From: Actinoplanes sp. M2I2
GTDB lineage: Bacteria; Actinomycetota; Actinomycetes; Mycobacteriales; Micromonosporaceae
DNA length: 64,000 nucleotides
Assembly (NCBI RefSeq): GCF_023544445.1
Contig: NZ_JALPVJ010000018.1
Coordinates: 62,001 to 126,000, forward strand
Direction: 5' to 3'
The notes under the pieces are model-generated. The model had not been told where the DNA came from, searched no databases, and saw only the letters and a list, made by a program, of their open reading frames with translations. How positions within the stretch are numbered: position 1 is the first letter of the stretch; each line of letters starts with the position of its first letter. Both the position numbers and the translations under genes were made by a program. Shown in pieces: positions 7,426 through 15,844 of this stretch.

Positions 7426-7724
7426 AGGGGGGTCTCCTCGCGTACCTGGCCGGAGGGGGGATTCCGGCGCTGAGGAGAAAGGTGATGCCGATACAGTGCA
7501 AACCGGGTCTTTCTGGGGTGCAGGAGGGTTGCATCACGGCCCGGCTACCGCACGGAGCATGTGCGGGTATGCTTGATCACGCGGCCCGCCCAGTCTTGCC
7601 TCGGGCCGCCTGCCGGACCTGCGCCGCACGCACGGTCCTTCGGATCGACCACCACGCGCCGCGACTGAGAACAAAGTCTGCGCCGGGCAGGACGACCCCT
7701 CGACACTTTTGGAGTCCCCGCTAC
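7426..7724 (+). promoter_or_regulatory. Shared upstream region and long leader of the DEAD-box gene
   Basis: These 299 bases hold no convincing gene. A TATGCT box at 7568-7573 could be the -10 of the helicase promoter, although no good -35 is visible. It would give a leader of about 145 nt before ATG 7725. Long leaders are common on cold- or stress-responsive RNA helicase genes, but I did not identify a specific fold. GGAG at 7711-7714 is the probable ribosome site. Confidence 0.35.
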
Positions 7725-9221
7725 ATGAGCACCTTCACCGATTTCGGCGTGCCCGCCGTGCTGTCCACGGCCCTCGCCGACCTCGGCATCACCACCCCGT
7801 TCCCCATCCAGTCCGCCACGCTGCCCGACTCGCTCGCCGGCCGTGACGTGCTGGGCCGGGGCCGCACCGGCTCCGGCAAGACCTACGCGTTCGTGCTTCC
7901 CGTGCTGGCCCGCCTGGCCGCGTCCAAGTCTCAGCGCCGCCCGGGCCGCCCGCGCGCGCTGATCCTGGCCCCGACCCGCGAGCTGGCCACCCAGATCGAC
8001 GCCACGATGGCGCCGCTGGCCGCCAAGCTGGGCCTGCGCACCCTGACCGTCTTCGGCGGGGTCGGCGCCAACCCGCAGATCAAGGGCCTGAAGGCGGGTG
8101 TCGACGTGCTCGTCGCCTGCCCCGGGCGGCTCGACGACCACCTGCGCAACGGTCACGCCTCGCTCGACTCGATCGAGATCACCGTGCTCGACGAGGCCGA
8201 CCACATGGCCGACCTCGGCTTCCTGCCGGTGGTGCGCCGGCTGATGGAGCAGACCCCGCGCGAGGGCCAGCGGATGCTGTTCTCGGCGACCCTCGACAAC
8301 GGGGTCGACGTGCTGGTCAAGCGCTTCCTGCACAAGCCGGTCACGCACTCCGTCGACTCGGCCACCGAGGCGCCGATCGAGATGTCGCACCACGTGCTGC
8401 ACGTGCGCGGCGACGACCGCTTCCCGGTGCTGGTCGACCTGCTGTCGGCCCCGGGCCGTTCGGTGGTCTTCACCCGCACCAAGCGCCGGGCCAAGGTGCT
8501 GACCCGCCAGCTGGTGCAGGCCGGGGTGCCCGCCGTCGAACTGCACGGCAACCTGGCCCAGAACGCCCGCAACCGCAACATGGCGGCGTTCTCCGACGGC
8601 AGCGCCGGCACGCTGGTGGCGACCGACATCGCGGCCCGCGGCATCCACGTCGACGACGTGGCCCTGGTGATCCACGCCGACCCGCCGGTCGAGCACAAGG
8701 CCTATCTGCACCGCTCGGGTCGTACGGCGCGAGCCGGGGCCGCGGGCACCGTCATCACGCTGATGACCGACGACCAGCAGGCCGAGGTGCGCGATCTGAC
8801 CCGCCGGGCCGGCGTACGCCCGACCACCAGCCGCACCCGGCCGGGTGACCCGCTGCTGGCCGAGCTGGCCCCGGGCGAGCGTACGTTCGTCACGCCGACG
8901 GCGGCGCCCGCTCCGATGGCCGAGGGCACCGGAGCGTCGCGCACCGGAGCACCCCGTCGTGGTGGCCGGGGCCGCGGTCCGGCTCAGCCGGGCGGAGCCG
9001 CCGTGCCGGAGCAGGCCGGCGCCGGTCGTCCCCGCCGGGCCGGTGGAGCGGGCCAGCCCCGATCCAGCCAGCCCCGATCCGGCCAGGCCCGGTCCGGCCA
9101 GCCGCGATCCAACCAGCCGCGCTCCGGCTCGACGCCGGTGCACTCGACCCAGTCCGGCACGGGCGGCGCCGCCGCCTTCTCGTCGGGCACCCGGGTCGGC
9201 GGACGCCGCTCGGGCCGCTGA
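7725..9221 (+). CDS. DEAD-box ATP-dependent RNA helicase
   Basis: 498-residue RNA-unwinding ATPase. N-terminal core: PFPIQSATLP (Q motif), GRGRTGSGKT (motif I, about 45-54), PTRELA, DEADHMADLGF (motif II, DEAD) and LFSAT (SAT). Second RecA domain: VVFTRTKRRA, ATDIAARGIHVDDV and HRSGRTARAG (motif VI). The last 110 residues are a disordered Arg/Gly/Ser/Gln-rich tail typical of RNA-binding extensions. It includes five near-identical five-residue repeats (QPRSS, QPRSG, QARSG, QPRSN) encoded by 15-bp DNA repeats at about 9057-9128. The start is ATG 7725 with GGAG ten bases upstream; the longer open frame from 7482 lies in the leader. It converges on the XRE regulator with five bases between the stops. 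Confidence 0.93.
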   Translation: MSTFTDFGVPAVLSTALADLGITTPFPIQSATLPDSLAGRDVLGRGRTGSGKTYAFVLPVLARLAASKSQRRPGRPRALILAPTRELATQIDATMAPLAAKLGLRTLTVFGGVGANPQIKGLKAGVDVLVACPGRLDDHLRNGHASLDSIEITVLDEADHMADLGFLPVVRRLMEQTPREGQRMLFSATLDNGVDVLVKRFLHKPVTHSVDSATEAPIEMSHHVLHVRGDDRFPVLVDLLSAPGRSVVFTRTKRRAKVLTRQLVQAGVPAVELHGNLAQNARNRNMAAFSDGSAGTLVATDIAARGIHVDDVALVIHADPPVEHKAYLHRSGRTARAGAAGTVITLMTDDQQAEVRDLTRRAGVRPTTSRTRPGDPLLAELAPGERTFVTPTAAPAPMAEGTGASRTGAPRRGGRGRGPAQPGGAAVPEQAGAGRPRRAGGAGQPRSSQPRSGQARSGQPRSNQPRSGSTPVHSTQSGTGGAAAFSSGTRVGGRRSGR

Positions 9222-9226
9222 GTCTC

Positions 9227-10051
9227 TCAGGCCCGGGCGACCAGCCTCAACGGCGACATCGCGCGCAACGCGCCGGCGGTCGCCTCGTCGGCCGGAAGTT
9301 GAATCATCAGTCGTAGTCCGGTGTCGCCGGGCACCGACAGGAACTCGTACGTCAGCCGCAACGACCCGGCCTCGGGGTGCTCCAGGCGGAGCACCCCGTG
9401 GGCCCGGGGCAGGCCGGGCACCCGCTCGGCCCGCTCCGTGAACTCGTCACCGGCCAGGACGGTCAGCTCAGCGGTGAAATCCGGCCGGGGCGGGCCGTCC
9501 TTCAACGCAGCGACCTGTTCGTCGGCCACGTGGGCCCAGTCCGGGTAGGCCTCGCGGGCGCGCGGATCGGTGAAGACATACCGGGTGAGATTGGGCGGGT
9601 CGCCGTCCAGCAGTCCGATCGGCCCGGCCAGGCGACCGAAGCCGGTGGTGTGCGCGAGCACGTCGCCGACCTGGTTGACCAGCACGGCCGCGGCCGGCTC
9701 GAGCTGGTCGAGAATCGCGCGCAACCCCGGCCGCACCGTTCGCACCGGGTCCTGGGCGAAGGCCGCGCAGCTCGCGCCCGAGGCCTTGGTGAGCCGGTAC
9801 AGGTGGGCCCGCTCCGTCGCGGTCAGCCGCAGCGGCCCGGCCAGGGCGGCCAGCACCTGCGCCGACGGATGCCGGTCGCGGCCCTGCTCGAGACGGATCA
9901 GATATTCCACGCTGACCCCGGCGAGCATCGCCACCTCGGAGCGACGCAGGCCCGGGGTGCGGCGCCGGGTTCCCGGCGGCAGCCCCACCTCGGCCGGCGT
10001 CACCTCGGCCCGCCGCGCTCGCAGGAAAATGCCCAGCTCGTTGTCGCCCAC
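9227..10051 (-). CDS. XRE-family regulator with MmyB-like ligand-binding domain
   Basis: Helix-turn-helix regulator of the type common in actinobacteria. The N-terminal HTH (about 1-75) shows GIFLRARRAEV, RRTPGLRRSEVAMLAGVSVEYLIRLEQGRD, followed by a C-terminal MmyB-like PAS-type domain (about 95-265; LVNQVGDVLAHT, RYVFTDPRAREAYPDW). Such proteins usually regulate the divergently transcribed neighbour, here the FAD oxidoreductase at 10176. GTG at 10049-10051 (VGDNELGIFL) fits the usual start of the family. An upstream GTG at 10070-10072 is possible, and neither has a strong ribosome site. Confidence 0.88.
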   Translation of the reverse strand: MGDNELGIFLRARRAEVTPAEVGLPPGTRRRTPGLRRSEVAMLAGVSVEYLIRLEQGRDRHPSAQVLAALAGPLRLTATERAHLYRLTKASGASCAAFAQDPVRTVRPGLRAILDQLEPAAAVLVNQVGDVLAHTTGFGRLAGPIGLLDGDPPNLTRYVFTDPRAREAYPDWAHVADEQVAALKDGPPRPDFTAELTVLAGDEFTERAERVPGLPRAHGVLRLEHPEAGSLRLTYEFLSVPGDTGLRLMIQLPADEATAGALRAMSPLRLVARA

Positions 10052-10175
10052 CGGTCGACTGTAACGACGCACCAGCTGGTGAAGGTGCCCCCGCCGCTAC
10101 CACCATGAGCGCGGCCTCCCAGTCCGCCGCCCGCCGCAGCAGGGTCGAGAACACCCGACGAAAGGTGATTCTCGA

Positions 10176-11261
10176 ATGACTGCCAAAGTGGTTGTGGTGG
10201 GCGGTGGCTACGGCGGCGCCGTCTCGGCCCGTGCTCTCGACGACATCGCGGACGTGACGCTGGTCGAGCCGCGGGAGACGTTCCTGCATCACGTGGCCCA
10301 CCTGCGAGCGGTGGCCGACCCGGCCTGGATCGACAAGCTCTTCATTCCGTACGACGGTCTGCTCCCGCGCGGCCGGGTCGTGCGCGACGCCGCGGTGCGG
10401 GTGTGGCCCGAGACGGTCGAGCTCGCCTCCGGAGCCCGGCTCGACGCCGACTACATCGTGCTGGCCACCGGCTCGACCGGCCCGTTCCCGACCCGGATCG
10501 AGGCCACCGCCCGGGCCGCGGTGACGGAGCAGCTGCAGGACCTGCACGCATCGCTCGGACGGGCGTCCGGCGTGCTGCTGCTCGGGGCCGGGGCGATCGG
10601 CCTGGAGTTCGCCGGAGAGATCGCGGCGGCCTGGCCGGACAAGCCGGTGACCGTCGTGGACCCGGCGTCCGACCTGTTCGGCGGCCGCTTCCCGGAGGAG
10701 CTGCGCACCGAGCTGGCCCGGCAGCTGGACGAGCTCGGGGTCCGGGTTCTGCTCGACACCAAGCTCGACACCCCGCCGGACACCCCGGCCGGCGTGGTGA
10801 GCCCGTTCCGGGTGACGACCGGCGACGGCGAGGTGCTCACCGCCGACCTGTGGTTCCGTTGCTACGGCGGCACTGTCCCGAGCGCTTATCTGGGTCCCGA
10901 GCTGGCCGCCGCCCGACAGCCCGGTGGCCGGCTGGCGGTCACCGAACACCTCCGGGTGACCGGGCACGAGCGGGTCTTCGCCGTCGGGGACCTGAACGAC
11001 ACCCCCGAGCTGAAGACCGGCCGGGCCGCCGGCCGCCAGGCCGAGGTGGTCGCCGCGAACATCCGCGCCCTGATCGAGGGCGGGCCGCTCACGGTGCACG
11101 AGCCCTTCCCGGACGGCATCATCCTCACGCTGGGCCCGGCCGGCGGCGCCGGTCATGCTCCCGAGCTGGGCCTGCTCGGCGCCGAGGCGACCGCTCAGTT
11201 CAAGGGCACCTTTTTGCTGGACCACTTCCGGGGGCTCCTGGGGGCCGGCCCGGTCGGCTAG
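10176..11261 (+). CDS. FAD/NAD(P)-dependent oxidoreductase, AIF/NDH-2 type
   Basis: 361-residue two-dinucleotide-binding flavoprotein. FAD-binding GGGYGG (9-14) opens the protein, ATG and VFAVGDLNDTPELKT (second FAD motif) follow the family order, and LLLGAGAIGLEFAGE marks the NAD(P)H-binding fold near the middle. The family contains type II NADH dehydrogenases and FSP1-like quinone reductases; the electron acceptor cannot be read from the sequence. No redox-active cysteine pair is visible. It is divergent from the XRE regulator, the likely control. ATG 10176 follows GAAAGGTGA. Confidence 0.87.
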   Translation: MTAKVVVVGGGYGGAVSARALDDIADVTLVEPRETFLHHVAHLRAVADPAWIDKLFIPYDGLLPRGRVVRDAAVRVWPETVELASGARLDADYIVLATGSTGPFPTRIEATARAAVTEQLQDLHASLGRASGVLLLGAGAIGLEFAGEIAAAWPDKPVTVVDPASDLFGGRFPEELRTELARQLDELGVRVLLDTKLDTPPDTPAGVVSPFRVTTGDGEVLTADLWFRCYGGTVPSAYLGPELAAARQPGGRLAVTEHLRVTGHERVFAVGDLNDTPELKTGRAAGRQAEVVAANIRALIEGGPLTVHEPFPDGIILTLGPAGGAGHAPELGLLGAEATAQFKGTFLLDHFRGLLGAGPVG

Positions 11262-11264
11262 CCG

Positions 11265-11927
11265 CTAGGGCGCCGGGACGTCCACCTCGATCTCGTCGGA
11301 GAGGCTGTAGCCGTCGCAGAGTTCCAGGTCGTCGCCGCTCCAGAAACGGCCCGGGTCGTACCAGTTGGGCTGGCGGCCGTGCGGCAGCAGACCCATGTCC
11401 TCGTACGTGACGGCGACGACCTCGGCGCAGTAGGCCGTCTCCAGCGCCGCGTCGGTGGCCGGGCCGTTGCCGCCACGGACCCGCCAGCGGGGGCGGATCT
11501 GCGGCACCCGGCCGCGCACCCACCGCCAGGCCAGCTGGGCCGACGAGGGGAACGGCGTGCCGTCGAGCCGGGCCACCGTCTTGAGGGCCTTGTCCTCCAT
11601 CGGCTTCCCGACGCCGGGCTCGAGCTGACGCAGCCAGCCCCGCTGCCCGTACCGGTTGGCCCAGATCGTCACCGCGTCGCGCAGGTCGTGCAGCTGGACA
11701 CCGCGCTGGAACGTGCCGGACCACAGGTCGGGCAGCGACCGGCCCAGCTCGGCGTGCCACATGAGCGGCGGCATGTCCTCGACGACGATCGACATGCCGA
11801 CGTGGTTGACCGGGCTGTTGGTCAGCGTCTGGATCGCCCGGTCGGCGCCCGTGCGGCCCCGGAAGATCCAGATGTCGCCTGTCCGGGTCAGGTCGAGAGC
11901 CTCATCGAGGCTTAGAGCGGCGTCCAC
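11265..11927 (-). CDS. Permuted papain-like (YiiX/C92-type) cysteine hydrolase
   Basis: 220-residue protein with the order expected of circularly permuted NlpC/P60 enzymes. GDIWIFRG and NHVGMSIV give an N-terminal histidine (His42), and AYCAEVVAVTYEDMG gives the candidate nucleophile Cys167 near the C-terminus. YiiX-type enzymes act on amide or lipid-ester bonds. No signal peptide is visible, so it is probably cytosolic. GTG 11925-11927 follows TTGAGGA; the upstream in-frame extension to 12014 is Arg/Pro-rich and overlaps the divergent small gene. The family call is by eye from the His...Cys pattern. Confidence 0.65.
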   Translation of the reverse strand: MDAALSLDEALDLTRTGDIWIFRGRTGADRAIQTLTNSPVNHVGMSIVVEDMPPLMWHAELGRSLPDLWSGTFQRGVQLHDLRDAVTIWANRYGQRGWLRQLEPGVGKPMEDKALKTVARLDGTPFPSSAQLAWRWVRGRVPQIRPRWRVRGGNGPATDAALETAYCAEVVAVTYEDMGLLPHGRQPNWYDPGRFWSGDDLELCDGYSLSDEIEVDVPAP

Positions 11928-11944
11928 GTGTCTATCCTCAAGTG

Positions 11945-12124
11945 ATGCGTTGGTGGAAAGTAGTGGGATTGGCCGGACTGGCGGGCGTCGCGGCGAGCGG
12001 GGTCGTCGTGGCACGGGCCGAGCGCAAGCGCCGGCAATACACCCCCGACGAGATCCGCGATCGACTGCACCAGCGGGTCGCCGAGGCGGCCGACGAGTCA
12101 GACGACATCAGTATCGCGGAGTAG
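11945..12124 (+). CDS. Small single-pass membrane protein
   Basis: 59 residues from ATG 11945 (a GTG directly before it adds one). An N-terminal membrane segment, WWKVVGLAGLAGVAASGVVVA, is followed by a basic stop-transfer region (RAERKRR) and a charged helical tail (YTPDEIRDRLHQRVAEAADES). The pattern of one helix plus a charged cytoplasmic tail argues that it is real. It starts 17 bases from the divergent C92-like gene, and its last 27 bases overlap the convergent App1-like gene. Function unknown. Confidence 0.62.
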   Translation: MRWWKVVGLAGLAGVAASGVVVARAERKRRQYTPDEIRDRLHQRVAEAADESDDISIAE

Positions 12125-13177
12125 CGACCACAGACCGGCCCCATCGGGCGCGGAGAACCACGTCTTGCCACCGGAGCCGACCGCCTCGGGGTCACCGGAC
12201 GGGCCCGGGATGGCGCCGGCCAGCACCGACTGGGTGGGCGACAGCTGGCGGATCGCGACCGCGGCCACGTTGTCGGGATGGGCGTGCGCGAACTCGGAGT
12301 AGATCTCCTGGTCGTGCTGCCCGTCGTCACCGATCAACAACCAGCGGATCTCGGGGAACTCCCGGGAGAGCCGCTGCAGCGTGGTGCGTTTGTGCTCCTG
12401 ACCGCTGCGGAACCAGCGGTCGGCGGTGGGACCCCAGTCGGTGAGCAGCAGCGGGCCCGCCGGGTAGAGGTGGCGGGACAGGAAGCGGGTCAGCGTGGGC
12501 GCCACGTTCCACGCGCCGGTCGACAGATAGAAGACCGGAGCGCCCGCGTTCGCCGTGATCAGCCGCTCGTAGAGCACAGCCATGCCCGGCACCGCCATCC
12601 GCGCGTGCTCGTCCAGGACGAACGTGTTCCACGCGGCGAGCAGCGGACGCGGCAGGGCGGTGACCATGACCGTGTCGTCGATGTCGGACACCAGGCCGAA
12701 CCGGCAATCGGGGTCGACCACCCGGATGGGCGCCTCGACCGGGGCCGCACCCTCGGTGAACAGCCGGACCTTGCCCCAGCCGGGCTCGAGATCACCCTTG
12801 ACGCGGGTGTCCACGTAGCCGCTGCGGTCGGTGCGGGTCTCGGTGATGCTGTCGCCGATCTGGATCTTCACGACGGCGTTGTTGACCGGCGAGTTGGTGA
12901 AGCTGCGCCAGCCCCGGACCTTTTCCAGCCGCTTGGCCGTGGAGGTGCCGCGGGTGAGCACCACCCGGGCCATCACCCGGGCCCAGCCCGGCGCGCCGTA
13001 GCCGGTGTAGGCCGTGATCACCGGCTGCCAGCCGCGGTTGCGCAGCCGGCGCTCGATGATCTCGTGGAAGGCGTCCTCCACCCGAGCGGCCCGGTGCATC
13101 CGCATCGCGGGCGGCTGGCCCGCCGGACTTGATGCCACGCTCTGGCCCCCTGCTTCCCTGGTCGTCCCGGCGGTCAT
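12098..13177 (-). CDS. App1-like phosphatase (DUF2183)
   Basis: 359-residue protein related to yeast App1, a HAD-like phosphatidate phosphatase. The catalytic motif is SDIDDT (Asp165 and Asp167). Downstream, FYLSTGAWN is motif II-like and LLIGDDGQHDQEIYSEF supplies the metal-binding acidic motif. An N-terminal domain of about 150 residues (GRSFTNSPVNNAVVKIQIGD) resembles the beta-rich region found ahead of DUF2183 in bacteria. Substrate in bacteria is not established. The gene is alone on its strand here and overlaps the small membrane protein gene at its 3' end. Confidence 0.88.
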   Translation of the reverse strand: MTAGTTREAGGQSVASSPAGQPPAMRMHRAARVEDAFHEIIERRLRNRGWQPVITAYTGYGAPGWARVMARVVLTRGTSTAKRLEKVRGWRSFTNSPVNNAVVKIQIGDSITETRTDRSGYVDTRVKGDLEPGWGKVRLFTEGAAPVEAPIRVVDPDCRFGLVSDIDDTVMVTALPRPLLAAWNTFVLDEHARMAVPGMAVLYERLITANAGAPVFYLSTGAWNVAPTLTRFLSRHLYPAGPLLLTDWGPTADRWFRSGQEHKRTTLQRLSREFPEIRWLLIGDDGQHDQEIYSEFAHAHPDNVAAVAIRQLSPTQSVLAGAIPGPSGDPEAVGSGGKTWFSAPDGAGLWSLLRDTDVV

Positions 13178-13257
13178 CCTGCCCGGTTACGGTACCCGGA
13201 CAACCTGACAACCGCGGGAGAACGGTAGGCCCTCCACAGGCGACGGTCAGGCGACAG

Positions 13258-13986
13258 TCAGGCGGCCGCCTTGGCCATGGCCGGGACCTCGGTCGACGTC
13301 CACTGGTCGGCGAACCATTGATCGTCGGCGACGACCGGCCCGGCGACGCCGGCCCGCACCAGCGCGGCGGCGGCCTCGGCGCGCAGGCTGCGCAGGGCGT
13401 CGGCGGCCAGCTCGGACTCGTGCCAGGCGGCCTGCTCCCGCTTCTGGGCGTCCTCGTACTCCGACAGGCGGTGCGCCCGGACGGCGGCGCGCAGCAGGCC
13501 CTCCTGGACGACCGGGTGCAGGCGGGGGTTCCAGCCGCGGTGCGCGAGCACGTCGTTGAGCTGGGCGATCGAGATTTCGCGCCGACGGCAGGCCGCGGTG
13601 GCGGCGTGGTGCAGGTAGCGCTGCCGGTCGACGTTCTCGCCGGGCTTGCGGCGGCGGCTCATCAGCGGGTACGCGGCGGCTCGGCGGCTCTCCCGGGCCA
13701 GCCGGTCGGCGTCGTCGAAGGCCTGCCAGGCGGCGTCCACCTGTTCCTGGGCGGCGGCCCACTCGGCCCGGCGGCGGGCGGCGGTGGCCGCGGCGCGCTC
13801 GGCCGCCACGGCGACCTCGCCGGCGAAGCGCAGGGCATCGGCCTGCGGCCCGGTCAGCGGGGGTGCGGGCGCGCGCGTCGGGATGGCGGCCAGGGTCGCG
13901 GCGACGGCGATGGCCAGAAGGAGGAGGAGCCACAGCGCGGCGGCCTGCGGCAGCGAGACGAAGAAGCTTTGCACGGCGGATTCCAT
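13258..13986 (-). CDS. Hypothetical single-pass membrane protein with long helical domain
   Basis: 242 residues from ATG 13984-13986, which follows GAGG. One membrane segment lies near the N-terminus (ALWLLLLLAIAVAATLAAI), followed by an Ala/Arg/Glu-rich, probably coiled-coil stretch (about 45-110) and a second helical part (REISIAQLNDVLAHRGWNPRLHP). I do not recognise the family. The topology, with a short outside and long inside portion, is inferred from the charges. The next gene on this strand upstream is another small membrane protein. Confidence 0.68.
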   Translation of the reverse strand: MESAVQSFFVSLPQAAALWLLLLLAIAVAATLAAIPTRAPAPPLTGPQADALRFAGEVAVAAERAAATAARRRAEWAAAQEQVDAAWQAFDDADRLARESRRAAAYPLMSRRRKPGENVDRQRYLHHAATAACRRREISIAQLNDVLAHRGWNPRLHPVVQEGLLRAAVRAHRLSEYEDAQKREQAAWHESELAADALRSLRAEAAAALVRAGVAGPVVADDQWFADQWTSTEVPAMAKAAA

Positions 13987-14072
13987 CGCAACCTCACATG
14001 CGGACACGGTCTACCCGATGACGACGCTGAAAGAAGCGGCCCTGGGCCGCGGACAGGATGCGTTGCCGAGCG

Positions 14073-14402
14073 TCAGCTCAGGGGCGGGCCGCGAACGGCC
14101 GGAGTGCGTGTCGCGACGCCGGTCAGGACGACGACGCTCGCGGCCATCAGCACCAGCAGGAGCAGGACCGGGGCCGGCGGGACCAGCGGCTCGGTCGCGA
14201 CGGCCTCGGCGACCGGACGCTCGGCCCGGGTGACCTCGGCCACAGCGGCCGGTGCGGACGCCGGCGCGGCGGGCGCGGCGGCGGCCGGTGCGGGCAGCAG
14301 ATGGGTGGCGAAGGCCAGGGCTAGCAGCGCCAGCCCGGTGAGAAAGCGCAGCAAGCGGTGCCCGTCCCAGTCACGGGGAAGGACACGCGCCACGGCCGTC
14401 AC
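14073..14402 (-). CDS. Small hypothetical membrane protein
   Basis: About 109 residues with two hydrophobic segments (LLRFLTGLALLALAFATHLL and VLLLLVLMAASVVVLTGVA) separated by an Ala/Pro/Glu-rich loop that would face outward. GTG 14400-14402 is favoured because the charged segment LPRDWDGHRLLRFL then follows shortly; a TTG at 14411 is the alternative. No family recognised. Confidence 0.6.
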   Translation of the reverse strand: MTAVARVLPRDWDGHRLLRFLTGLALLALAFATHLLPAPAAAAPAAPASAPAAVAEVTRAERPVAEAVATEPLVPPAPVLLLLVLMAASVVVLTGVATRTPAVRGPPLS

Positions 14403-14559
14403 ACCGATCAACTTACCTTTTCGGCGCGAAACGTGCAGGGCTCATCCGGGTTACGGCTTTGGTCGGACACGTCACTCCCACGACGGGTTGACGGCCCGGA
14501 CCGCAGTGCCGCGGCGACAGCTCCCTACACTCGCGATCACGCCGGAGCGGAGGGGCTTC

Positions 14560-15486
14560 ATGCTGCATGTACGGGTCATCGCGCCCACGTCGTCGACCGC
14601 GAAGGTGCTGGCCGACCTCGACGGCGACGAGGCGGTCACCCATGTGGTCGTCCTCGCCGGGGCCGCGGTGTCCCCACCGGGTGACCTGATCGAGTTCGAC
14701 GTCGTCCGCGAGGGGGCCAGCCGGGTTCTGGACCGGCTGCGCGCCCTGGGGATCGAGCGCGACGGCGGGATCGTCATGGAGCGGATCGACACCACGCTCT
14801 CCGACGCGGCGGCCCGGGCCGAGCGACGGGTGCCGGGGCTCGGTGTGGACGCGGTCGTCTGGCACGAGATCGAGCAGCAGACCGGCGAGGAGACCGCGCT
14901 CTCGGCGTCCTTCCTGGCCTTCATGACCGTCGCCATGATCATCGCCGCGGTCGGGGTCGTGCTCGACCAGCCGATCCTGATCGTCGGCTCGATGGTCGTC
15001 GGCCCGGAGTTCGGCCCGCTCGCCGCCCTCTGCGTCGGGCTTGTCCAGCGCAAGGCCGGCCTGGTGCGCCGGTCCGCGCTCGCGCTGGGTGTCGGCTTCC
15101 CGGTCGGCATGATCCTCACGGTGGTCGCGGTATGGCTGCTGACCGCCGCGGACCTCATGGACAAGTCGATGCTGCTGGACAAACGGCCGCTGACCGACTT
15201 CATCTGGCGCCCCGACGCCCTGTCCTGGGTCATCGGCTTTCTCGGGGGCGTCGCCGGCATCCTGTCGCTCACCTCGGCCAAGGCCGGCACGCTGGTCGGC
15301 GTGCTGATCTCGGTGACGACGATCCCGGCCGCGGCCAACGCCGCCGTGGCCCTGGCCTACGGCGTTCGCGCCGAGGCGGCCGGCTCGGCCCTGCAGTTGC
15401 TGATCAACGTGGCCGCGATCGTGCTGGCCGGCGTGCTCACCCTGGTCGTCCAGCAGGTCGTCTGGAAACGGGCGGCGCGGACATAG
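14560..15486 (+). CDS. DUF389 membrane protein
   Basis: 308 residues. The cytosolic N-terminal part (about 1-110) is an alpha/beta domain and the rest contains about six membrane segments, including ASFLAFMTVAMIIAAVGVVLD and the DUF389 signature region ILIVGSMVVGPEFGPLAA. Function of the family is unknown. ATG 14560 is preceded by GGAGCGGAGGGG, a strong ribosome site. The frame is open far upstream, but that part covers the opposite-strand genes and is not coding. Confidence 0.9.
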   Translation: MLHVRVIAPTSSTAKVLADLDGDEAVTHVVVLAGAAVSPPGDLIEFDVVREGASRVLDRLRALGIERDGGIVMERIDTTLSDAAARAERRVPGLGVDAVVWHEIEQQTGEETALSASFLAFMTVAMIIAAVGVVLDQPILIVGSMVVGPEFGPLAALCVGLVQRKAGLVRRSALALGVGFPVGMILTVVAVWLLTAADLMDKSMLLDKRPLTDFIWRPDALSWVIGFLGGVAGILSLTSAKAGTLVGVLISVTTIPAAANAAVALAYGVRAEAAGSALQLLINVAAIVLAGVLTLVVQQVVWKRAART

Positions 15487-15537
15487 CGGCTGTCCGGTGG
15501 ATCGCGCGGGTCCTGTTCGACCGAGACGACACGAAAA

Positions 15538-15561
15538 CGGCGCCGACGGGTGTCGGCGCCG
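15538..15561 (-). terminator. Intrinsic terminator of the small membrane protein gene
   Basis: A perfect 10-bp stem (15538-15547 with 15552-15561) has the loop GGGT. Read on the minus strand it is followed by TTTTCGTG. It lies 16 bases after the stop of the gene at 15577-15792. Confidence 0.75.
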
Positions 15562-15576
15562 TTCACGAGGTCACTG

Positions 15577-15792
15577 TCAGTTGCTGGGTTCCGGGACGTC
15601 GATGTCGCATGTGATCTTGGGGTTGACGCCCATCCAGTTGAGTGGGCCGGCGATCGTCGTGACGGCGATCGTGCCGAACTCGGCACAACTGGTGTCGCTG
15701 GTGTCGGAGAAGTAACCGCGTTCGTACGCGGCCACACCGCCGAGCACGAGCCAGATAATCAAAAGCAGCCCGCCGATCGAGCCTGCGCGCAT
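15577..15792 (-). CDS. Small exported or membrane-anchored protein
   Basis: 71 residues. One N-terminal membrane helix (GGLLLIIWLVLGGVAAY) is followed by an outside domain with two cysteines (TSCAEFGT and KITCDIDVP) that could pair. Short anchored proteins of this build recur in actinobacteria, but I know no function. ATG 15790-15792 follows AGGAGG, and a good terminator follows the stop. Confidence 0.75.
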   Translation of the reverse strand: MRAGSIGGLLLIIWLVLGGVAAYERGYFSDTSDTSCAEFGTIAVTTIAGPLNWMGVNPKITCDIDVPEPSN

Positions 15793-15844
15793 CGGGCCTC
15801 CTATGCCGTGGGGATGACCACCGATACCCAGAATCGTTCAAGCT

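Noticed and set aside
7426..7724. Named riboswitch in the DEAD-box leader
   Set aside because: The leader is long enough, but I found no consensus core of a known riboswitch class.
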